Assembly (NCBI GenBank): GCA_029202405.1
Contig: CP119312.1
Span: forward strand, 3,415,001-3,479,000
Source of the DNA: Candidatus Devosia phytovorans
GTDB lineage: Bacteria > Pseudomonadota > Alphaproteobacteria > Rhizobiales > Devosiaceae
Direction: 5' to 3'
Length of the DNA stretch: 64,000 bases
Shown: in pieces, positions 48,101-52,818 of the stretch
Position numbering within the stretch: the stretch's first letter is position 1
Layout of the letters: each line of letters opens with the position of its first letter
Position numbers and translations under genes: made by a program
The notes under the pieces: generated by a model
Told to the model about the DNA's origin: nothing
The model's input: the letters and a program-made list of their open reading frames with translations, nothing else
Databases searched by the model: none

Positions 48101-50867
48101 GCGGCACGGCCGGGCGGTCGACCGAATTGACCGTGAAGATAACGGTGCCCGCGGGCGTGCCACCGGTGGAAGTGACCGTGGCCGTCAGGGTCGCCGTATC
48201 ATGATAGACGGGATTGGCGGGGGCAAAGGCCAGGGTGGTGCTCGTGGCTGCGGCGGTAACGGTGGTGCCGCCGGACAGCGTACCACTGCTCGAGGCATAG
48301 CTCACGTCACCGACATACAGTGCGGTGATGCTGTGGCTGCCCACGCCGAGGTTGGAACGCACGAGGCTGGCACTGCCGCCCGATAGCGCCACGGGCGACT
48401 GCGGCACGCCGTCAATGCTGAAGACGACATTGCCGGTGGGTGTGCCGCTGCCCGGCGCGACGGGCGCGACCTGGGCTGTGAAGGTGACCGTCGCGCCGAG
48501 GGCCGGGGCGGGAGTGTCGGAGGATATCGACACCGAGGTGGCCGCTCGCGCGACGGTCTGTCCGCCCGGGAGGGAGGCGGAACTGGGATTGAGATTGGCA
48601 TTGCCCGAATAGGCGGCGGTTACCGTATGGGTGCCGACCGGTTTGGCGGACATGGCAAGGCTGGCACTGCCGCCCGACAGGTTGACCGGATCGCTGTCGA
48701 CGCCGTCGATCGTGAAGACAACAGTGCCCGTCGGGGCGCCGGCGGCTGCAGGACCACTGGCGATGGCGGTAAGGGTCAGGCCCTGCCCCGTCACCGATGG
48801 ATTGGCCGAGGAATTGACCACAAGCGTGCTGGCGGCCTTATTGACCGTGCCACTTCCGGTGTCTGAACTGGGCAGATAGCTGTCGCCGCCCGAATAGGCT
48901 GCCGTGATGGCATAGGTACCGACGGCAAGATCGGGCACCAACAGGTTGGCGGTGCCATTGACCAAGGTCACCGGAGCCTGCGCCACGCCGCCGACAGTAA
49001 AAACCACGGTGCCATCCGGTGGAGCCAGGCTGCCGGCAGCGCCAACGCCGGCCATCAGGTTGAGCGGCTGTCCAACCGTAACGGCCGACGTGGGGCTCAT
49101 GACCGTGGCGGTGGTCGTCTTGTTGACCACGAGACCACCGCTCAGCGTCGCCGTGCTGGCGGCATAATTGGTCACACCGAGATATTCGGCTGATATCGTG
49201 TGATTGCCACCTGTCAGTCCGCTCAGGGAGAGGGTTGCCTTGCCGGTGAGATCCAGCGCAACGGGTGCGCGGGCAACGCCATCCACAGTAAAGACCACAC
49301 TGCCATTGGGCGATGGCGTGCCGCCGCTGACTGTGGCAGTGACGGTCGCAACCTGCCCAAAGGTTATGGGGCCATTGCTGGTCAGGGCCGTCGTCGTGAC
49401 GATGGCGCCCACCGTGTGGCCGCCGTCGAGCGTGGCGCTGGCTGCCTCCAGATCGCCGGTACCGGCATAGCTGACCGCAACCGTATGCGGGCCGACGGCC
49501 AGTGCGGATGTGGTGACGCTGGCAATGCCATTGTTGAGAACGGCAAGCTGGGCAGCGCCATCGATAGTAAAGGTGACGAGGCCAGGCGGGGTGCCACCAC
49601 CCGAAGTCAGGGTTGCGGTGAAGGTCACCGGCTGGCCAAAGCTCGTATTGGTGCTGGGCGACTTGCTGACCGCGATCGCTGTTGGCGCCTTTACCACCAG
49701 CTGGCCGCCCGGCAGGTTGCCATTGCTGGCGAGATAATTGTCCGAGAGGATATAACGCGCATTCACCACATGCGTATTGGGGATGGCGGCATTGACGGTG
49801 AGCTGGGCCCGACCATTGGCATCGAGCGCCACAGTGCCTCGATCGAAGCCGTCAACGCTAAAGACAACTGAACCTTGCGGTATGCCCGTGCCTGGTGCAA
49901 CGGAGGCGACCTGTGCCGTGAGGATGATCGGGCTGCCGACCGGCGCAGAGGCTGTCGAGCTGGATACCGTCGTGGTGGTGGCGGCCCGGTTGACGGTGTG
50001 ACCGAAGGCCAGCGTACCGCTGCTCGGATTAAAGCTGGCGGCGCCGCTATAGCTGGCGCTGACGGTGTGGTTGCCGACGGTGAGACCCGCAACATTGAGT
50101 GTGGCGACACCTGATCCATTGAGGGCGACTGGCGACTGAGCCACACCATCAACGGTGAAGGTCACATTGCCCGTCGGCGTCAAACCATCGGTGGCGGCTG
50201 CGGTTGCGGTCAGGACGGTATTCTGGCCGAGAACCGTCGGGCCATTGCTGCTGACGGCCAAGGTCGTTGGCGAGGGCCCGGGCGTGCAGGTGACGGTGAC
50301 CACGATATCGGTCGGGTTGCCCAGCAGGCCGGCAATCAATACGCCGGCTTGCGGATCGTTGGACTGTGCCGTGACCGCCAGATTGAGCAGTTCGAGCCCC
50401 AGCACTGAGCCAACAACGCCCGACATGGTGTGGGTCGGGGCATTGGTGGTCTGCTGCGTCAGGTAGAGCCCGCCAGCGGACAGGATCAGCGTATTGCCAG
50501 ACCGGACCGGGGAGGAGGTGTGGGAGTAATTGAGCCGATCGCCGCCAAAGAAATTGGTCAGCAGGATCGTCCTCGTCTGAATCGGCTGGGATTTGCCGGT
50601 GTAGTTGAGCAGGCCGCTGTTGACGGCGTTACAACCAGCCGATGCTGCCAGCGCCATTGACGCCAGCATCAGGACCAGGAGAACGCCCAGCATGACACTG
50701 AGCGTGCAGCGCCAGATCAACCGGACACCAGCCTGCAAGAGCGCTGCATCCGCGGGTGAGCCGGTTGACCCGGAATCCGTTGGACCGCTCGTACCATTCT
50801 GGCCGAACGCAAACAAACTCAACAAAATTACTCGCTGCTTACTAGATACACGCAGCGTTCCCACCAT
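39147..50867 (-). CDS. Giant Ig-repeat autotransporter (type Va adhesin-like)
   Basis: 3906 aa surface protein. A signal anchor lies at residues about 54-76 (TLSVMLGVLLVLMLASMALAASA) after an unusually long polar N-terminus; an internal start at residue 59 is possible. A unique head (about 77-200) is followed by three repeat blocks: about 15 Ig-like modules of 95 aa (Big_3_5 type, ...TVDGVAQAPV...ASYSG...), residues about 200-1635; about 13 putative-Ig He_PIG modules of 88 aa (GSLPxGLSLNxxTGxxSGTPT...ITATDANGF), 1636-2777; and about 7 Ig-like modules, 2777-3450. A DUF11-like stretch leads to a beta-barrel (about 3600-3906) ending in Phe, the BAM recognition residue. No frameshift in 11.7 kb. 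Role inferred as adhesion. Confidence 0.9.
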   Translation of the reverse strand: MVGTLRVSSKQRVILLSLFAFGQNGTSGPTDSGSTGSPADAALLQAGVRLIWRCTLSVMLGVLLVLMLASMALAASAGCNAVNSGLLNYTGKSQPIQTRTILLTNFFGGDRLNYSHTSSPVRSGNTLILSAGGLYLTQQTTNAPTHTMSGVVGSVLGLELLNLAVTAQSNDPQAGVLIAGLLGNPTDIVVTVTCTPGPSPTTLAVSSNGPTVLGQNTVLTATAAATDGLTPTGNVTFTVDGVAQSPVALNGSGVATLNVAGLTVGNHTVSASYSGAASFNPSSGTLAFGHTVNRAATTTTVSSSTASAPVGSPIILTAQVASVAPGTGIPQGSVVFSVDGFDRGTVALDANGRAQLTVNAAIPNTHVVNARYILSDNYLASNGNLPGGQLVVKAPTAIAVSKSPSTNTSFGQPVTFTATLTSGGGTPPGLVTFTIDGAAQLAVLNNGIASVTTSALAVGPHTVAVSYAGTGDLEAASATLDGGHTVGAIVTTTALTSNGPITFGQVATVTATVSGGTPSPNGSVVFTVDGVARAPVALDLTGKATLSLSGLTGGNHTISAEYLGVTNYAASTATLSGGLVVNKTTTATVMSPTSAVTVGQPLNLMAGVGAAGSLAPPDGTVVFTVGGVAQAPVTLVNGTANLLVPDLAVGTYAITAAYSGGDSYLPSSDTGSGTVNKAASTLVVNSSANPSVTGQGLTLTAIASGPAAAGAPTGTVVFTIDGVDSDPVNLSGGSASLAMSAKPVGTHTVTAAYSGNANLNPSSASLPGGQTVARAATSVSISSDTPAPALGATVTFTAQVAPVAPGSGTPTGNVVFSIDGVPQSPVALSGGSASLVRSNLGVGSHSITALYVGDVSYASSSGTLSGGTTVTAAATSTTLAFAPANPVYHDTATLTATVTSTGGTPAGTVIFTVNSVDRPAVPLVNGVATLPLVDLAVGSYTLGARYVATASYLASAATDRSMTVSAATTATTVSALPSSIRLGESTTISAAVTSSQGIPGGTVEFRADGNLLGTASLTAGAASLTTSALTRGSHAITVNYLGNANFAASTGALSGNLTVAPAATTLTASATPLPATFGQPVTLRAEASAISGTPSGSVIFTVGGVAQAPAALNASGVATLTVTGLEPGVTTVSASYAGDGDHAAASTILPGGVVVTRAATAIAVTTSPASPSFGQPITATATLTSTTGTPATGDVTFLVDGVARVPVTPTGGVASLNLGVLSAGSHTIVAQFAGDTHFSPVAGSTTVTLSAAATSMVLDATPDPARFGDAVMLTATLASDAGTPGGTVIFIVDGQAQAPATVNGAGVASLTTSALTVGTHSVTATYAANGNYLGTTATLNGGVEIDVATTQTALTASPGPYIVGDTVTLTANVTADHGTPNGTIIFTVDGLARPPIALVNGTATINQVLQTAGSHSVTATYSGGANFAPSSATLAQPISAGKASSDLQLTLAPNGEFGAILTVSAAATSSGGTPTGTVLFYVDGAQVGSGILAGGTATLVLPTIGAGTHTVSAAYGGDLNFSPDLTDPKSITISPAATTATVTATPSTAFVGQPITFAVSVRTTNGNAPVPGTATIDIGPATYPVALVNGTGSLSLSVIPAGTWPVTVNYAANGNYLGSTGTLAGGDITISPAPTAISVTPILPRAVSGMAYTGSFTAFGGTPNVLPPPYSYAVTLGSLPPGLNLDQSSGIVSGTLGAAGTYNWTVTATDSLNATGSVAAELTVLEPVTVILPPTLPSATFGVDFAQSVAASGGTSPYVYGVTMGSLPQGVALNPLNGDLTGSPTQLGSASFQITATDADGFAGAQAYTVVTIAPTVSVSGTFGDATVGAPYTGSVTVTGGAAPMGFTSDGSLPPGLSVDTSTGVLSGTPTTAGTYAFGIIATDANGFTGRFDASVDVDAQPMIVLPSTLATPRQNRPYSQALAAIGGTPPYAYEIASGSLPTGLSLNATTGRISGTPTAAGSFTFELRATDSAATPLVGLRSYTLEVQPAATLVVDTNIGAITAGTTVDKTISVSGGTGPYSTSVISATLPAGITFDPVTRKLTGTTLALGSYALVLEIADANGDSVTASVAIAVLAPPIIVTAAIDDHDFGEPATGLVAAIGGIAPYAYSAIGLPAGVTVNATTGVVSGTATQAGTFNATLTATDTNGFTGTAQVALTIAPPVLSLSSLPTDFMRGRPVSETITLLNGTTPVDFVLTGNLPDGLSFDTTTGELTGTPTMIGMRSFTITATDANGFTASATYTVEITSDIGTATLPASLPQVVAGETYSASVAATGGATPLTYALSGSLPAGITFNVTNGIFGGSTLLVDDYPIAVTVTGSDGRTNSRNYVLAVVAPTIAAAGTLDDAVAGAAYSDTVGLTGGKAPYQVALKAGSSLPDSLTISANGTISGTPTDAGSFSFVLTVTDANGFAVDVTYGMTIAAPTIALTANVPLGRIGQLYAGSITATGGAAPLGYAVTTGTLPTGLSLNVSTGAITGAPSAAGSSTVTITATDANGFTAAQTVELTIDTNVGNATLGVLDTPIYRQVYADSVAATGGTAPFTYALAAGALPTGLSLNTATGAVTGTPTATGDFSFTITATDNAGLINSRTYSLAIAEPELTISFTPQAGQEGEPYPPTSVSISGGRAPYQYELTDAPAGLTISTSGVISGTPTEQGSFNPTITVTDADGFRVSRRFALIVAAAPVTLDLPADVPDGIAGQFYSTSVVPSNAVGAVTYSAINLSLPPLGLSLNTTTGIISGTPIVPSFYNFTVRAVDSAGNVGERSYSMLVVAPLLNVPTTTTVTPAANSAVIGESLGVTVEVTANSGTNTPSGLVTLTDSQTGLPLATGALAADGTANFNIPFTTTGTRTLSAQFTSLLAFASSTGTSPPINVTAVPTTLTLSGPTGSVSALTPLVFVASVERNAPSNGPAGPGSIIFSVDGTDVLTAPSLLGSASYATLGLSAGEHTIRARYVSTTGIDLGSSDEIILNVTSPTLTTLSAPLGDILFGETATFTAAVTALNPGEPVSGNVIFRDNGNVVATVAVNNNGQAVHTLVSPAVGIHLVTAEYVGDQYHDGSAALGLSLNVLGLPPVQVVSTTVLLGSPTAPQVGEPFTLTATVTAAGGVVVPLGLVTFVNETTGVTLGTAPLVLGVATLSLVMTDDTATTFRADYPGDLLTLPSSDTLVVAPTGAETETELRVSATSVLPGETVELTANVRRLGGGFVNSGTIIFTADGVTFAQVPTNGGSTATVTSDPIAGSVEFRAEFVPDGGSADQGSVSSPQIVSAAKATPTLSANISILLDGSAVGRITVNPPNGISRAPTGTIDLVGGGLPMRTLTLVNGIANFSYPAGSFGPGSTTFTFDYSGDDWFTAASDSASIMATAQLPTQTSVSLSASQVRPTIPVTATINVTSSVVVNDGQVEILQNGVLLDTLDLINGEASFVLTDLDPGANAITAHYLGTQNYGQSYSGAANVTVAGAAPGALSVVLEADSMALFEAGQSITVSALIAANAGPADNISISSALSFNCPRTSLDEGETMTCSATYTVSEADMAAGGVDFFVLVSADGIADVSATLSLRSEADTISETFEDMGNTFVANRMRVLSSSIKLPNIFMRRSVLSGARAGTVMANADGSSQLLAFSTSLAEWRAYSAAQAADGLALSDPGSQEQLPFNIWLDTNYTIHASTDDDPSWGQIGTLAVGADYLITDDILAGVLIQGDWATEESDDGMVEGTGFLIGPYVSIALGENLSFDATILYGQSRNTATSNMFGDTFSGDFDTTRLLAMGELSGYFELDDLQVRPNIAFTLGNETIADYTVTNADGDSVSVPGGDQLQYRLTVGTEFEYEIMLDDGSRLTPSLGFDVGVAGGTQPDQPDNQTIVGGISVGVDYETEAGLLLGLEFSTELDSGGFSSASIRASIKGRF

Positions 50868-50934
50868 CAGATTATTCAGCAGGTCTTGCCAAATACCTAA
50901 CAGTTCTCAATATTTCTAGGTCGGGGATTTGTGT

Positions 50935-50949
50935 TTAATTTGAAGTTAA
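50935..50949 (+). promoter_or_regulatory. CtrA-type binding site TTAA-N7-TTAA
   Basis: TTAA (50935-50938), 7 nt, TTAA (50946-50949) followed by C matches the full CtrA consensus. It is 68 bp upstream of the autotransporter start. Chance occurrence is more likely here than elsewhere because the region is AT-rich. Confidence 0.45.
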
Positions 50950-50981
50950 CTAATATAACTTCTTTCGCTCAAAGCACGAGG

Positions 50982-51054
50982 CGAAGGAGGACAAGATCAT
51001 TCGGGAACGCAGGCTTTGGGAGCCGCAATGATCTTGTCCCCTATCCAGCCTTCG
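50982..51054. repeat. Large stem-loop in the divergent intergenic region
   Basis: GGACAAGATCATT (50989-51001) pairs perfectly with AATGATCTTGTCC (51027-51039), 13 bp around a 25-nt loop that itself can fold as GGCT-ttggg-AGCC (51012-51024). Outside, CGAAGG (50982-50987) pairs with CCTTCG (51049-51054) across an asymmetric bulge. There is no T-run, so it is not a standard terminator. Possible identities are a structured 5' leader of luxR, a small RNA or a relic of a mobile element. Confidence 0.6.
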
Positions 51055-51171
51055 TCTTGGCTAGGCAGATCGAAACGGAGAATTGGGTATTTTGTTTCTT
51101 CTCTGCGATCCCCTCGAGAGGACTCGCTGGGATTGTTTGGAGAGTAACGCAAGGGAATCACTCTGAAAATT

Positions 51172-51339
51172 GTGAGGATTGCCGTCGCGCTTTCTGCCGT
51201 TGTTGGAATTGACATCCGTAAATTTGACAATGGAATTTATTGCGGCAATGCGTATCGTGGTTTTGCTAATGCGACTGGGGGGAAATTCAGCGCGACCGAG
51301 AATGAATATTCCGGCTGTGCGGATCGGAGTGGATGTTAG
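51172..51339 (+). CDS. Possible small leader ORF upstream of luxR (doubtful)
   Basis: A GTG-started frame of 55 codons with a hydrophobic start (RIAVALSAVVGIDI) and three Cys, ending 7 nt inside the first luxR gene (stop at 51337-51339). Codon use is AT-rich and unlike that of the real genes here, and no close ribosome site is present. It could be a leader peptide or chance. Confidence 0.2.
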   Translation: MRIAVALSAVVGIDIRKFDNGIYCGNAYRGFANATGGKFSATENEYSGCADRSGC

Positions 51340-52028
51340 CGTTTGCAGAAGACTATTTGCGGCGAATTCGTGCCGCGACAAATGATACTGAGATCATTGC
51401 TATCCTTGGGCTTTTGGCCGGTGAACTTGGATATCGAAGCAGCTATTTGATCGAATATGCCAGCACGCTGAAAACGGCGGCGCTGGTGCTCGACAGCAGC
51501 CCGTGGAGAATGGGCTGGTGGGAATATTACGCTTCCAGTGGCTTGCGCCCGGATACGTCGGCAGCAGCCGAGCTGCTGACCCAGAATGGCGTGATCTATT
51601 TCAACGAGACGCGGTTTTCTGCGTCGGGTGAACCCATGCTGGCCTTCGCCCGACGGGTGGATATGGTCAATGCGGCAATGATTCCCATCCGCTTCGACGA
51701 GCACGTTGCGGGACTGGTCGGCCTGTGCGGGGAGAGGATCATGACGCGCGAGCAGGAAAAGGCGGTGCAGTTCGTCTGCTACAGCCTGTTCTCGCAATCA
51801 CGATCCTTTCTGTCGAGCGGCATTCGCGCCGCTCCGGCTCACCTCACCCCGCGTGAAAAGGAAGTGGTGGCGCTGTCGTCGGAGGGGCATACGGCCCAGG
51901 AGGTCGCCGAGCAGCTGGGCATGTCGCCCCGGACGGTCAGCCAGCACATGGACAATGCCGCCGACAAACTGGGAACAAGGAACCGGGTCCACACCGTCGC
52001 CGAGGCCATCCGGCGCGATCTTCTCTAA
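51333..52028 (+). CDS. LuxR family transcriptional regulator, tandem copy 1
   Basis: 231 aa. The C-terminal LuxR/FixJ HTH (about 170-231) reads LTPREKEVVALSSEGHTAQEVAEQLGMSPRTVSQHMDNAADKLGTRNRVHTVAEAIRR. The N-terminal domain has the alternating pattern of an autoinducer-binding domain (ELGYRSSYLIEYAS...VNAAMIPIRFDEHVAGLVGLCG), but I do not see the usual W..Y..DP..W acyl-homoserine-lactone residues. No luxI gene is in the window, so it is a LuxR solo. Divergent from the giant autotransporter gene and 21 bp before its paralogue. Confidence 0.9.
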   Translation: MLAFAEDYLRRIRAATNDTEIIAILGLLAGELGYRSSYLIEYASTLKTAALVLDSSPWRMGWWEYYASSGLRPDTSAAAELLTQNGVIYFNETRFSASGEPMLAFARRVDMVNAAMIPIRFDEHVAGLVGLCGERIMTREQEKAVQFVCYSLFSQSRSFLSSGIRAAPAHLTPREKEVVALSSEGHTAQEVAEQLGMSPRTVSQHMDNAADKLGTRNRVHTVAEAIRRDLL

Positions 52029-52049
52029 CAACAAGGACAAGGCACGAAG

Positions 52050-52733
52050 ATGCACACCTTTGTCGATACGATGCTGCGCCGGATGTCGACCGTCAAAAGC
52101 GATGCCGACATCGAGAGCCTCTTGGGCCACCTCGCCGAGGTTCTCGGTTATCGCAGCGCATTCCTGCTGGATTTTCCAAAGGACGGGTCCGACCCCATCC
52201 GCCTCTGGGACAGCAACGAGGACCGCGGAGCCTGGTGGCGGCAGCAGACCTTGCAGGGCACGCAGTCGATCAGCCGGTCGCTGACCGAGGTCCTGTCGCG
52301 CGAGGGTGTGCAGCACCTGCGTATCGATGCGGCCGACCCGCGCTACAATTTTGCCACGCGCTATGATTTTGTTGCCGCAACCGTCGTGCCCATCACCTTC
52401 GACCACGAGACGCGCGGCGTTGCCTGCTTTTCGGGCGAGGCGGTGCATGTGGCGAATATGGCAATGTCGCTCGAAATCGTCTGCTATGCCCTGCTGATGC
52501 AGGCGCGGCTGACCAGTTCCAATCCCGGCCTGCCCTCGGTGACACTGACCCCGCGCGAACTCGAGGTGGTGGACCTTTCCGCCCAGGGCATGACCTCGGA
52601 AATGATTGCCGGAGAGCTGGGGCTGTCCCCGCGCACCGTCAACCAGCATATCGACAATATCGGCATGAAGCTCAAGACGCGGAACCGCGTGCATACGGTG
52701 GCCGAGGCCATCCGGCGGGGCCTGCTCAACTAG
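52050..52733 (+). CDS. LuxR family transcriptional regulator, tandem copy 2
   Basis: 227 aa paralogue of the preceding protein, with matching positions throughout: HLAEVLGYRSAFLLDFPKD, VAATVVPITFDHETRGVACFSGE, and the HTH LTPRELEVVDLSAQGMTSEMIAGELGLSPRTVNQHIDNIGMKLKTRNRVHTVAEAIRRGLL. The two HTH ends are almost identical (RNRVHTVAEAIRR), while the sensor halves differ clearly, suggesting shared or overlapping DNA targets but different ligands. The autoinducer-contact residues are also missing here. It probably forms an operon with copy 1. Confidence 0.9.
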   Translation: MHTFVDTMLRRMSTVKSDADIESLLGHLAEVLGYRSAFLLDFPKDGSDPIRLWDSNEDRGAWWRQQTLQGTQSISRSLTEVLSREGVQHLRIDAADPRYNFATRYDFVAATVVPITFDHETRGVACFSGEAVHVANMAMSLEIVCYALLMQARLTSSNPGLPSVTLTPRELEVVDLSAQGMTSEMIAGELGLSPRTVNQHIDNIGMKLKTRNRVHTVAEAIRRGLLN

Positions 52734-52818
52734 CCTGCGACACCCTGTCCAAATTATGTCGGAACCGTGGCGAGGCTGCGCCGTTGCGTCCTTGATATAG
52801 TTTCAGGGAGATGGGCGC

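Larger units (their letters stand above)
50868..51332. other. Divergent intergenic region between the autotransporter and luxR genes
   Basis: 465 bp, clearly more AT-rich than the flanks. It holds a CtrA-type box (50935-50949), a large stem-loop (50982-51054) and a possible 55-codon reading frame (51172-51339). Both flanking genes must take their promoters from here. Confidence 0.7.

Noticed and set aside
39147..50867. Type I secreted RTX/BapA-like adhesin as identity of the giant protein
   Set aside because: No RTX nonapeptides and no C-terminal secretion signal; instead there is a beta-barrel domain ending in Phe and an N-terminal signal anchor.
51333..52733. Complete LuxI/LuxR quorum-sensing system
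   Set aside because: No luxI-like synthase in the window and the autoinducer-contact residues are not visible in either LuxR.
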